Source: Streptomyces sp. NRRL F-5122
Lineage (GTDB): Bacteria; Actinomycetota; Actinomycetes; Streptomycetales; Streptomycetaceae
NCBI RefSeq assembly: GCF_001507435.1
Contig: NZ_LMWH01000287.1
Location: 1-27,021 of the forward strand
DNA: 27,021 nucleotides
Reading direction: 5' to 3'
This document shows positions 1-6,940 of this stretch, one piece after another. A model generated the notes under the pieces. The model was given only the letters and a program-made list of their open reading frames with translations. It had not been told where the DNA came from and searched no databases. Numbering within the stretch: the first letter of the stretch is position 1; every line of letters starts with the position of its first letter. A program made the position numbers and the translations under genes.

Positions 1-1
1 C

Positions 2-199
2 ACGGTCGGCAGACCACTGAAAGCCACACCTCACACCCCCGGATGCCCCAACCCTACGAATGGCTGGACCAAACCGATGACCAAGGTAAGGACCACTGAG
101 GAGATCGGTTGTGCACGGGAGGACTCACCTGTCGCGGAGCAGTACGCCCTTGACCTGTGGTTTCTCCGCGAGGGCGAGTCCGATGACGACAAGGGGTGA
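2..199 (+). CDS. possible 3' end of a gene, or a 40-aa small ORF
   Basis: This frame is open from the left edge of the window to a TGA at 197-199. The first ATG in it is at 77 and would give a 40-residue protein, starting MTKVRTTEEIG and ending in an acidic tail (LREGESDDDKG). Codons from 77 onward have mostly G or C in the third position, as expected of coding DNA in this genome. No ribosome binding site is obvious before the ATG, so it may instead be the tail of a gene starting outside the window. The product is not recognised. Confidence 0.25.
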   Translation, partial: TVGRPLKATPHTPGCPNPTNGWTKPMTKVRTTEEIGCAREDSPVAEQYALDLWFLREGESDDDKG

Positions 200-446
200 G
201 TGCGCCTTGCGGCGCGTGTCGGGAGGCCTCGCGCGCGGGGGTGCGGCGACGCCCGAGAGTTGAGCCTCCTGCTGCGGAACGGTCCCTGGGGCATTCCGAT
301 CCTCGTTCACAGCCCATTGGCCGCGACCGTAGGGAAGGCCGGAGCACGCTGCAGCCTGCGCATCCCCCGGGACACCGGCTGTCTCCATTACTCACCGCCA
401 ATAATGAGGTGAGCCATGCAACGGGAGGCCGTTACGGTGCGCCATC

Positions 447-1070
447 ATGAGTACGGACATCTACGGCGGCATCGAGTTTCGCCATCCTCATTTCGGCACC
501 GACTTCTACGAAGGCGACCCGTGGGTGGCCGCCATGGATCTATGGCCGCTGTACGACGAGACCGACTACACGGCCTTCGGCCTTCTCTTCGGAGCGCGCA
601 ATTACGTTGGCTTTCAGCCACTCGCACCGGGCCGCGGCCTTCCGGTTGACCTGTCGAGCCGTATGCGCTCGCAGTTGGGGTCCTGGGTCGCCTCGGGCGA
701 GATGGACAGCGCAAGCTGGGTCACCTGGGCGGAGCTCGATTCCCTCGATCCCTCAACCACCCCTGAGGAATTCGTCGGCCGGGTGACGTGGCACAAAGCA
801 TCGTTGCCGTCGACATCGCATCGCCAGTTCGTCTGCCGTCCCTGGCCTTCGGAGCTCCTGTCAGTGGTAGGCGTTCCGCCTGCGGACTTGCACAGCACCA
901 CAGAACGCGTTGAGTGGACCACCGGGGATTTGGTCTGCGCGTACGAACCGCTGACCGCGGGCGCTGTCTTGGGACCGGAAACCCACTGGCCGCACGTCTT
1001 CGCCGTGATGAGGGCTCTGGCCGGCCGCTTTGGTGGCGACGGTGTCCGCCTGGTGGTGGCGTTCGACTGA
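447..1070 (+). CDS. conserved hypothetical protein (actinomycete family of unknown function)
   Basis: The 207-residue product begins MSTDIYGGIEFR and ends VRLVVAFD. From memory this matches the pattern of an uncharacterised Streptomyces family of about 200 residues, which starts with 'DxYGxIExR', has an 'ACLFGVRN' and 'AxGRGLP' block near residues 45-70, and ends 'EGVRLVVWFD'. The corresponding blocks here are LLFGARNYVGF and APGRGLPVD, so the protein appears full length. It has no signal peptide or membrane segment and is probably cytoplasmic. No Shine-Dalgarno lies at normal distance; a GGGAGG about 20 bases upstream is too far. The start rests on the family pattern. No function is known. 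Confidence 0.7.
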   Translation: MSTDIYGGIEFRHPHFGTDFYEGDPWVAAMDLWPLYDETDYTAFGLLFGARNYVGFQPLAPGRGLPVDLSSRMRSQLGSWVASGEMDSASWVTWAELDSLDPSTTPEEFVGRVTWHKASLPSTSHRQFVCRPWPSELLSVVGVPPADLHSTTERVEWTTGDLVCAYEPLTAGAVLGPETHWPHVFAVMRALAGRFGGDGVRLVVAFD

Positions 1071-1177
1071 CGGCACGCATTGCGATCACCACCGGCCGAC
1101 AACTTCCCCGGTTCGAAACCCGTCGCGTCGTAGTCGGTCCAGTCGGCCAGAACGCCCGGCAGTCCGTCCATCGCCAT
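1070..1177 (-). pseudogene. N-terminal fragment of an unidentified gene
   Basis: An ATG at 1177 on the minus strand is preceded by a strong ribosome binding site (AGAGGGAGGCGCC). The first ~34 codons read as ordinary protein (MAMDGLPGVLADWTDYDATG, then FEPGKLSAGGD) with GC-rich third positions. After that the frame runs antisense into the conserved hypothetical gene that ends at 1070 and loses protein-like character. I read it as the surviving start of a truncated gene. The family is not recognised. A chance ORF is possible, but the combination of RBS and sensible N-terminus argues against it. Confidence 0.3.
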
Positions 1178-1625
1178 GGCGCCTCCCTCTTCTTGTCCTT
1201 ATGGTCTCGGGACCGGAGCTGAGCCGGGTGACGTCACTGCCGTTGCCGCCGGTCATGACAGGGCCGACGACTGCCCGAGTGGCTGGACACAGTCCGCCGA
1301 GACGACCTGCCTGGCCTCCGGACCCCGAGCTACCGAATGTCGTCCGACGGTTGACGGTAAGCCACGAAGAGCGACTCCAGTCCGTCATAGCGGGCATCAA
1401 TCCCTCCGTTCCCCCGGATGACTGCCCGACTCGACTGTCCCTGCTTCATACCATTCGTTCCACCTGACGAAAATCGCCCACTGCTTGCGCTCCATCGTCT
1501 TCGTACGCACGACGCCGCTTTCGAATTGATGAAGAAAAGGAACCTGGAATGGAGGGTGGCAGCCCGGGGCCACGGCGGCGCGCTCGTGCACGCTTTGCGC
1601 CGCACGTCCGTCCGTTGCGGGATCG
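1178..1625. other. intergenic region without a supported gene
   Basis: Short ORFs exist on both strands here, including a 64-residue minus-strand frame ending at 1397, but none has a convincing ribosome binding site or recognisable product. The minus strand just before 1178 would hold the promoter of the truncated ORF starting at 1177. Confidence 0.4.
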
Positions 1626-2081
1626 TCAATCGGTCCGGGAGCGGAGGCTTCGCGCCAGAGTGGGGATCATCACCGTCGCAGGGACGAGGTGCAGCCCGAG
1701 GAGGGCGGTGACGGTTGCGGTGTTCGCCTCGGAGAGGAGGGGCGGGATAAACGAGATCGCGGTCAGCGACACTGCCGTCCACACGAATCGCTTGGCTGGA
1801 CGATCGCTCCAACGAAGAAGAGCGACGGCGATGACGATGCCCACGACCGAGAAGAAGCCGGTCACCACGGCGAATCCGGACAACGGGATCGTCTCGCCAC
1901 CATCGGGGACCTGGAAGTCGACGCCAACGGCCTGGGCGAGCGCCGCGGCGAGGGTGGTGGCCACCATCGCCCCGAGCGTGGCAACGAAGCCGAAACCGGC
2001 AAGTCTGCGGAGTCGGTGAGTGCGGTTGGTCCGGCCCGTTGCCGTCCCTGCGACGATCTCGGTGTCATTCATGCCGTTCAT
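1626..2081 (-). CDS. DUF6069 family membrane protein
   Basis: The 151-residue product has a short polar N-terminus with a basic patch (RTNRTHRLRRL) followed by about four hydrophobic segments, near residues 27-50, 62-88, 98-113 and 122-142. This is the size and layout of the DUF6069 family of small actinobacterial integral membrane proteins, whose function is unknown. The start at 2081 is supported by GGAGGAACGAC directly before the ATG. The gene lies downstream of the ECF sigma gene on the same strand, with a small ORF between whose stop codon touches this RBS, so the three are probably co-transcribed. A role with the sigma factor is an inference from position only. Confidence 0.75.
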   Translation of the reverse strand: MNGMNDTEIVAGTATGRTNRTHRLRRLAGFGFVATLGAMVATTLAAALAQAVGVDFQVPDGGETIPLSGFAVVTGFFSVVGIVIAVALLRWSDRPAKRFVWTAVSLTAISFIPPLLSEANTATVTALLGLHLVPATVMIPTLARSLRSRTD

Positions 2082-2093
2082 GTCGTTCCTCCA

Positions 2094-2348
2094 TCACTCG
2101 CTAAGTGGCGTACGGGGTGTTGACTGGCATGTGACGGTCCTGTTCCTGGGGGTGACCATGCGCACTCTCGCCGTGCGATGGCCGGCGTTCCGCAGGGCGT
2201 GGACGCCGGTGCCGCGGAGCCGGAACCCGGCGTCGCGTCCGAGGTCCGGCCCGGGCTCGCCGTCGTGAGGCTCCACCTGCATCCGCCCGCGGGTGACGAC
2301 GCCGAGCGCGTCGCACCACTCCGCCGCGACCACCGCGGCGCGCGCCAC
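2094..2348 (-). CDS. small hypothetical protein between ECF sigma factor and DUF6069 gene
   Basis: A GTG-initiated frame of 84 residues begins 27 bases after the stop of the ECF sigma gene, in the same reading frame as that gene. It ends 12 bases before the ATG of the DUF6069 gene, its stop abutting that gene's GGAGG. The first ~65 codons have almost exclusively G or C in the third position, and the product (VARAAVVAAEWCDALG, then VVTRGRMQVEPHDG) has a balanced composition, while the overlapping frames are arginine/proline-rich shadows. The last 15 codons look less coding. No RBS is clear and no family is recognised. It could be a true small gene or decayed sequence that was once part of a longer one. 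Confidence 0.4.
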   Translation of the reverse strand: MARAAVVAAEWCDALGVVTRGRMQVEPHDGEPGPDLGRDAGFRLRGTGVHALRNAGHRTARVRMVTPRNRTVTCQSTPRTPLSE

Positions 2349-2375
2349 CGCGCAGCGCGAGCGTCCGTACCGGGA

Positions 2376-3374
2376 CTACTCGGTGCCCTCCGCCGGCAGG
2401 CGCTCCGGCAGCCCGAGCCGCGGGAAATGGTCGTCATGGAACGTGACGATCTCGGTGATCGCCCCGCCGGTGACACGCAGGACGTCGATCGTCAGCGGCA
2501 GGTACGCGCCTTCCCGCTTCCGCCAGAGGTAGAAGGCGACGGCGGGCTGCCGGTTCACGGAGGTGAGGACGGCGCGCAGGCCCTTCAAACCCTCGAAGCC
2601 GCTCTCGACCCAGTCGTTCACCACCGCGTCGCGGCCGACGTACAGGCCCGGCGTGGGCGGCATCGAGCAGCGGACGTCGTCCCGCAGCAGTGCGGCGAGC
2701 CCGTCGACATCCGTGGCCACGCTGGCGTCGGTATAGCGTCGCACCAGCTCACGCGTCCCGGCGTCCTGTTCGCCGCCGGTCCAGTCCTGCCGCTCGGCGG
2801 GCAGGTGTCCCCGCATGCCGGCGCGAGCCCGCTGCAGCGCGCTGTTCACGGAGTTGACGGAGTCTCCAAGGAGCTGCGCGACGTCCTTCGCCGGCCAGCC
2901 GATCACGTCCCGCAGGATCAGCACGGCCCGCGGGCGCGGCGCGAGGTGCTGGACTGCGACCAGGTACGCCAGCTCGATCGTCTCCCGCGCGACGGCGACG
3001 GTCTCCGGCTCGTCCGCGTCGCCCGCGGGCAGCTCGTCGAGCAGCCGGTCCGGGTAGGGCTGCAGCCACAGCACCTCGCCGTCGGTCGCAGGCTCCGGAC
3101 GGCATTTGGCGAGCAGGTCCAGGCAGGCGTTGGTGGCGATCCGGTACAGCCAGGCCCGGAACGTCGACCGCCCCTCGAAGGTCTCCCGCCGCCGCCAAGC
3201 ACGGAGGTACGTCTCCTGCACGGTGTCCTCGGCGTCCTCGAACGACCCGAGCATCCGGTAGCAGTGCACGTGCAGCTCGCGCCGGTGCCTCTCCGCCAGG
3301 CCCGAGAACGTCGGCTCGTCGACCTCGCCCAGACCGCTCACGTCCAGCTCCTCCAGCCGTGTGTCCGCACTCAT
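2376..3374 (-). CDS. ECF RNA polymerase sigma factor with C-terminal SnoaL-like domain
   Basis: This 332-residue extracytoplasmic-function sigma factor has region 2 at about residues 20-95 (HRRELHVHCYRMLGSFEDAED, then TVQETYLRAWRR) and region 4 at about 135-190 (LAPRPRAVLILRDV, then AKDVAQLLGDSVNSVNSAL). A SnoaL/NTF2-like tail follows from about residue 205 (RYTDASVATDVDGLAALLRDD). This matches the SigG/TIGR02960-type sigma factors, in which the tail modulates activity in place of a classical anti-sigma factor. The frame is open much further upstream, but the ATG at 3374 is preceded by AGAAGGATGGCGTG and matches the family start; the upstream part overlaps a transposase remnant. No anti-sigma gene is adjacent; the downstream genes are a small ORF and a DUF6069 membrane protein. 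Its regulon cannot be told from the sequence. Confidence 0.9.
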   Translation of the reverse strand: MSADTRLEELDVSGLGEVDEPTFSGLAERHRRELHVHCYRMLGSFEDAEDTVQETYLRAWRRRETFEGRSTFRAWLYRIATNACLDLLAKCRPEPATDGEVLWLQPYPDRLLDELPAGDADEPETVAVARETIELAYLVAVQHLAPRPRAVLILRDVIGWPAKDVAQLLGDSVNSVNSALQRARAGMRGHLPAERQDWTGGEQDAGTRELVRRYTDASVATDVDGLAALLRDDVRCSMPPTPGLYVGRDAVVNDWVESGFEGLKGLRAVLTSVNRQPAVAFYLWRKREGAYLPLTIDVLRVTGGAITEIVTFHDDHFPRLGLPERLPAEGTE

Positions 3375-3474
3375 CACGCCATCCTTCTGCCGCGTCGTGT
3401 CCCGTCGTAGGTGTGACGGGTGCGGGCGTGAAAACTCATCACCAAGGTCGGTCGCCACGGCTGAGCGTTTCTCA

Positions 3475-3760
3475 TTCCCACGGCTTTCTGCCGGGGCGAC
3501 AGCTTCGGCCGGTAGTGGTGCCGCTGAACAGGTACGCGTGCAATCGGCGGCAGCGTGATACGCATCGTCGGCGAAGGTCATCACTTCAGCGTTGCTCAAC
3601 GCGGCGATGATGCCGTGGGTTCGCGCAGCGGTCAGGGGGTGTGCCTGCCGGGAAGCGCCACGGGCGCCCGCACGAGGCGTCCGGCCGCATCCGCGATCAC
3701 CTGCACGTTCATCCCGTGCCGTCGGTGTCTTCCGGAGTAGTAGGGCTTCTGCTGCCGCTG
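3475..3760 (-). pseudogene. IS5-type (DDE) transposase remnant, frameshifted
   Basis: Three pieces of one transposase can be read in successive minus-strand frames. The first is KPYYSGRHRRHGMNVQVIAD followed by AAGRLV (about 3745-3660), the second LTAARTHGIIAAL followed by MTFADDAYHAAA, and the third HHYRPKLSPRQKAV (about 3515-3480). Intact IS5-family proteins carry these blocks in order: 'YYSGKHRRHGMNVQVIAD', 'HDLTAARTHGI', 'VMTFADKGYQGA' and 'RRRYRPKLSRRQKAVN'. At least two frameshifts or small deletions separate the pieces, and both ends of the gene are missing. No terminal inverted repeats were recognised. It sits just upstream of the ECF sigma gene, in its promoter region. Confidence 0.75.
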
Positions 3761-3897
3761 GAGTGCCAGGCTTCACCTGCCCGTCACCGCCGACACCGAC
3801 CCATACTGTGATCACGGCGAACAATCGGCGGGCGTACTCGGCCCAAGGCTGGACACTCGCACTGTGGAATACCCACCCCCCCCACCACGGAGGCAAC

Positions 3898-4230
3898 GTG
3901 GACATCCACGCGGATGGCCTCTCTGACGCGGTTTCGGAGCCGAACGCCGACTCGCCCGGGCAGATCGATCAGCTTGAGGCTCAGGTCGCGCCGCTTGAGC
4001 GGGACATGAACGCCGACGCCGTGATCGACCAGGCCATCGGAGTCGTCGTCGCCATGACGCGTATGACGTCGGCCGAGGTCTGGGATGTGCTTCGCGAGAC
4101 ATCGATGTGCACCAATATCAAGCTGCGCCATGTGGCCGAGCCGGTCGTCTCGTGGGGCAGGACCGGGGTCCTCGCGGCCGACATCCGTGAAGAGGTCCAC
4201 CGGCGGCTGCAAGGCCGAATTGCCTGGTGA
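3898..4230 (+). CDS. stand-alone ANTAR domain protein
   Basis: The 110-residue product starts at GTG 3898, preceded by GGAGG with a normal 5-base spacer. Residues ~22-85 form an ANTAR domain: a coiled-coil-like lead-in (QIDQLEAQVAPLERDM), then the signature block (ADAVIDQAIGVVVAM, with the usual 'xVIDQAIGVLM') and the second half (SAEVWDVLRETSM, then NIKLRHVAEPVV). ANTAR domains bind paired-hexaloop RNAs to cause transcription antitermination. Most are fused to GAF, PAS or receiver domains; here there is no sensor domain, only a ~20-residue acidic N-terminus. Several consensus positions differ (MTRMTSAEV, and VSWG near the end). It could act with a separate sensor or as a dimeric RNA binder; no target hairpins were identified. 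An unusual run of eight C lies just before the RBS. Confidence 0.75.
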   Translation: MDIHADGLSDAVSEPNADSPGQIDQLEAQVAPLERDMNADAVIDQAIGVVVAMTRMTSAEVWDVLRETSMCTNIKLRHVAEPVVSWGRTGVLAADIREEVHRRLQGRIAW

Positions 4231-4421
4231 TCGCTCCTGACCCGCCTTGTGCTGGCCGGCATGTGCCGTGTGAGCTTCACGAGTGGCCTCGCACCCTCTC
4301 CCCGGCTGTGACTCGAGCGCAGGCGGGCGCGCTTCCGTAGGACAGGAGCAGTGGCCAGGTCTTCACTTTCAGGATTGATACCGACGCCCTCTGAAGAAGC
4401 AGATCCGGCTTGCCCGCCGGG

Positions 4422-4940
4422 TCAGAGGGATGCCAGCCAGGCCGCCGTCTCCCTGGGCCGGCGGAAGCGCAGGCTCTGGAGAGGGGCGAAGCAGGGATCG
4501 CGGACACGACGCTCGAGCTCTTCGCGACGGGTCCCCTGCTGGGACCACGCCCACCAGGCCGGGTGTTCCCGGCTCAGCCAACCCTTCCAGGTCTCCCTGT
4601 TACCGCCGAAGAGGACTTCGCGTCTGACGGTGCGCCGGAAGGACCGGCGCAGGACGCGAGGCATGATGACGCGTCGTGGATAGTCCAGCCATATCACCGT
4701 GTCGGCCCGGTCCCAGAGCAGGTCACGGACTTCCGGGTAGCCGAGTGAGTCGATGATCCAGCAGGGCTCGGCGGTCAGCCGTGCCACGTCCTCGGCCAAC
4801 GCGCCGTTGACCGCCCAGTCGGGGCCGTTGAAGTACAGCGCGTCCATCTCGTGGTACGGCAGACCTGAGCGCCTGCTCAAGGCTTGCGCGAGCGTGGACT
4901 TGCCGGCACCGGTGACACCCACCACCAAGATCCGTTTCAT
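4422..4940 (-). CDS. P-loop NTPase, adenylate kinase/topology-modulation (FlaR)-like
   Basis: The 172-residue product begins MKRILVVGVTGAGKSTLAQA, with a perfect Walker A motif (residues 8-16) directly after the first beta strand. HEMDALYFNGPDWAVNG at about 30-46 and the ADTVIWLDYPRRV strand at about 83-95 match small P-loop kinases annotated as AAA-family ATPase, adenylate kinase-like or 'DNA topology modulation protein FlaR'. These are probably nucleoside or small-molecule phosphotransferases of uncertain substrate, acting in the cytosol. Length is normal and the frame intact. The RBS is weak (GGGATAGGC at some distance). It is transcribed alone, away from the membrane-protein gene to its right. 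Confidence 0.8.
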   Translation of the reverse strand: MKRILVVGVTGAGKSTLAQALSRRSGLPYHEMDALYFNGPDWAVNGALAEDVARLTAEPCWIIDSLGYPEVRDLLWDRADTVIWLDYPRRVIMPRVLRRSFRRTVRREVLFGGNRETWKGWLSREHPAWWAWSQQGTRREELERRVRDPCFAPLQSLRFRRPRETAAWLASL

Positions 4941-5069
4941 CGGCGCAGCCTATCCCGGTGCCCCGGTCGCCGACCCGCAGAAGACCTGGACAGCGGCGAT
5001 GACACGGTGGTACCGGAGTTGAGTACGGGTGCTCATGCGCACCACCACCAGCCGGGGCATCCTGCACCC

Positions 5070-5468
5070 ATGGCCGATACCCTTCCCGCCCCGAACCGGC
5101 GGCGCCCCTGGTCGCACAGAACACGCCTGGCCGTGGACCTGGCCTTCGCTGTCCCGCTGCTGCTGTTGGAGACCGCGTGGCTCGCTCTGGACTGGATTTA
5201 TGGATTCGGTCTCGAGGTATGGGCAGCGCAAGGCGATCAAGTACGGATCGACGCGGCCGGCCTCGCACACATGGATCGGGTACGAATACTGCTGATTGCT
5301 GTGCTCGTCCTGGCAGTTCTCGCGGGAGTCCTCCGTGCCCGCTGGACGGTGGTCGCGCATCTATTGGTGGCTCTCCTGGCGGGCGGGATACTGGCGGCTG
5401 AGCGGCAGGAGTGGGACAACAGCCACTCCACGTCACCTACTTGTATTCGCTATAGCGCGAACTGCTGA
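5070..5468 (+). CDS. small membrane protein, DUF6234-like
   Basis: The 132-residue product starts MADTLPAPNRRRPWSHRTRL, continues with a long hydrophobic segment (about residues 22-45, FAVPLLLLETAWLALDWIYG) and a soluble loop (WAAQGDQVRIDAAG). Two more hydrophobic stretches follow at about 72-90 and 96-113, so it is probably a three-helix inner-membrane protein. The N-terminal RRRPWSHRT followed by a helix and 'VWAAQGDQ' resembles actinobacterial DUF6234 proteins, a match made from memory. The frame is open upstream, but this is the first ATG in a plausible context; only a distant GGGG serves as RBS. The last ~17 residues look unlike a membrane protein tail. Function is unknown. Confidence 0.55.
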   Translation: MADTLPAPNRRRPWSHRTRLAVDLAFAVPLLLLETAWLALDWIYGFGLEVWAAQGDQVRIDAAGLAHMDRVRILLIAVLVLAVLAGVLRARWTVVAHLLVALLAGGILAAERQEWDNSHSTSPTCIRYSANC

Positions 5469-5532
5469 GACAGCCGGCCGCGGATTATGTGACGGTGTCG
5501 GCTGTTGTCGAGCGGCGAGGGAAGGGGGACCG

Positions 5533-6099
5533 ATGACGGATCCCGGTCTGTTCGGGCTGGAAGCCGTTGTGGTGGGTCAGCCGAAGCGTTCATGGTGGCG
5601 CAGATATGTGGGCCCCGCGCTGGCCGTGTCCACCGTGGAGGGGACCCCGCTCGCCTGGGTCACCTACACCGACGACACGTTCTCCGTCCTGACGAAAACG
5701 TCCGGCGAGTTCATCGTCCGTATCGAGCAGTTCGGGCCGACGGAGTTCCGCTTCACCGATGCCGAGGACCGGGAGGTTGGTACCGCCGGTGCCCGTGGAC
5801 TGATGAAGACCCGGCAGTTGAGTCTCAGGACTGAGCAGGGGCGCCAACTCCTTCTTACACGTCCGGGTCTCCTGAACGTCGAATGGCATCTCACGGAGAC
5901 CGATCCGGAGGAGGACCCAGCGCCGGAGATCCTCGGCCGGGTCACGGTGAGCACCATTGATTCGTGGATCGGGTTGCAGCAGTACGTTGTCGAAACGGAC
6001 CCTCGCCTGAACGCCTTCGAACGGCGGACCGTCGTCGCATCGGTGGTCTGTCTGCACCTGCTCCGCCGGCCTCCGGGTGGCGGAGCCGCGCCGGCGTAA
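5533..6099 (+). CDS. hypothetical protein, possibly scramblase/LURP-one-like fold
   Basis: The start at 5533 is supported by AAGGGGGACCG before the ATG and gives 188 residues. The sequence is a series of short beta strands with turns (LAWVTYTDDTFSVLTKTSG, EFIVRIEQFGPTEFRFTDAED, REVGTAGARG) ending in a hydrophobic helix (FERRTVVASVVCLHLL). That order of strands followed by one C-terminal helix is typical of the tubby/scramblase/LURP-one superfamily, in which a buried C-terminal helix runs through a beta barrel. The assignment is structural inference, not recognised identity. There is no signal peptide. It follows the small membrane protein gene by 64 bases on the same strand and may be co-transcribed with it. 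Confidence 0.65.
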   Translation: MTDPGLFGLEAVVVGQPKRSWWRRYVGPALAVSTVEGTPLAWVTYTDDTFSVLTKTSGEFIVRIEQFGPTEFRFTDAEDREVGTAGARGLMKTRQLSLRTEQGRQLLLTRPGLLNVEWHLTETDPEEDPAPEILGRVTVSTIDSWIGLQQYVVETDPRLNAFERRTVVASVVCLHLLRRPPGGGAAPA

Positions 6100-6291
6100 G
6101 AGGAACCCTGGCGCTGTGCCCCGGGACGGTTCAACGGGGCGTGTCGGGGGCCGGCGCGGTCCCTGGAGGGAAGCGACTTACAGCGGCTCACAGTTCGGCG
6201 CGACCTACGTCCGCTCAACTTCTAGGACGGAAGCAGACCTATATGGCGCCTATGGGCGCTGCTAGCAGCCGACATCGTCGAGGGGACAGAG

Positions 6292-6822
6292 ATGCCCGAG
6301 CAGATCAATGCCGCGCCGTCGGGTTACACCACCGTTGCACCCTGGGTCGTCACCGACGACACCGGGGCCTTTCTCGACTTCGTCTCCCAGGCGTTCGGGG
6401 GTGAGGAACTGGGGCGGGTGTCGACCGAGGACGGTTTGATCGGCCACGGTGAGATCCGAGTCGGCGACACTGTCGTGCTGGCCTTCGACCGACACGCGGA
6501 CTGGCCCACCATGCCAAGCCTGCTGCGCGTCTTCGTCGCAGACGCGGACAAGGCGTTTTCACAAGCTGTCGCTGCCGGCGGCCGGGTCGTCACTGCTATG
6601 GCGGATGACGCTTTCGGACAGCGCGGAGGGCGGGTGAAAGACCCCTTCGGCAACATCTGGTGGGTGGTCAGCCGCGTTGAGGAGGTCTCTGAGGACGAGA
6701 TCTGGAAGCGGCTGCAGGACCCCGCGTACGCCGGGGTCATGCGCGTAGCTCAGGAGACACTCGACGCCGAGCTCAGCGGTCGACGTCGCGGGGGCAGCAG
6801 TGCACCGGTGAAACCCAGCTGA
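6292..6822 (+). CDS. VOC (glyoxalase/bleomycin-resistance) family protein, PhnB-like
   Basis: The 176-residue product has a single vicinal-oxygen-chelate domain. APWVVTDDTGAFLDFVSQAFG at about 17-37 is the first beta-alpha unit of PhnB/YdcJ-type proteins. HGEIRVGDTVVLAFD (about 52-66), LRVFVADADKAFSQAVAAG (about 78-96) and GGRVKDPFGNIWWV (about 111-124) complete the fold. The 'DPFGNxW' block is the classic C-terminal signature. The ~50 residues after it form a helical tail. VOC proteins of this type bind or modify small molecules; the substrate is not predictable. The RBS is GAGGGGACAG before the ATG. It converges with the alcohol dehydrogenase gene to its right. Confidence 0.85.
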   Translation: MPEQINAAPSGYTTVAPWVVTDDTGAFLDFVSQAFGGEELGRVSTEDGLIGHGEIRVGDTVVLAFDRHADWPTMPSLLRVFVADADKAFSQAVAAGGRVVTAMADDAFGQRGGRVKDPFGNIWWVVSRVEEVSEDEIWKRLQDPAYAGVMRVAQETLDAELSGRRRGGSSAPVKPS

Positions 6823-6887
6823 CCACGGTGGTCGGGTTCGGACGTGCCGGACGCCAATTGGGCGGGCCTCGAAGGCCTGCGGCTGCT

Positions 6888-6918
6888 CATGGCCGGGGTG
6901 GTTCGTCGTCTGGCCATG
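6888..6918. terminator. weak stem-loop between convergent genes
   Basis: CATGGCC at 6888-6894 is complementary to GGCCATG at 6912-6918, leaving a 17-base loop. It lies between the stop of the VOC gene (6822) and that of the convergent dehydrogenase gene (6941), where a bidirectional terminator is expected. There is no U-tract. Confidence 0.25.
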
Positions 6919-6940
6919 CCCACGCACGCAGAAGAAACCG

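Noticed and set aside
1108..1130. tRNA T-arm-like GGTTCGAAACCC
   Set aside because: No acceptor, D- or anticodon stems can be formed around it; it falls in a stretch reading as protein on the other strand.
1397..1591. 64-residue minus-strand ORF (MHERAAVAPG...)
   Set aside because: No RBS, no recognisable family and an uneven composition.
2178..3410. 410-residue plus-strand ORF
   Set aside because: It is antisense to the ECF sigma gene, arises from its GC-rich third positions, and has no family match.
3375..3905. N-terminal extension of the ECF sigma factor to a 509-residue protein
   Set aside because: The extra part is transposase remnant sequence; a good RBS and the family start lie at 3374.
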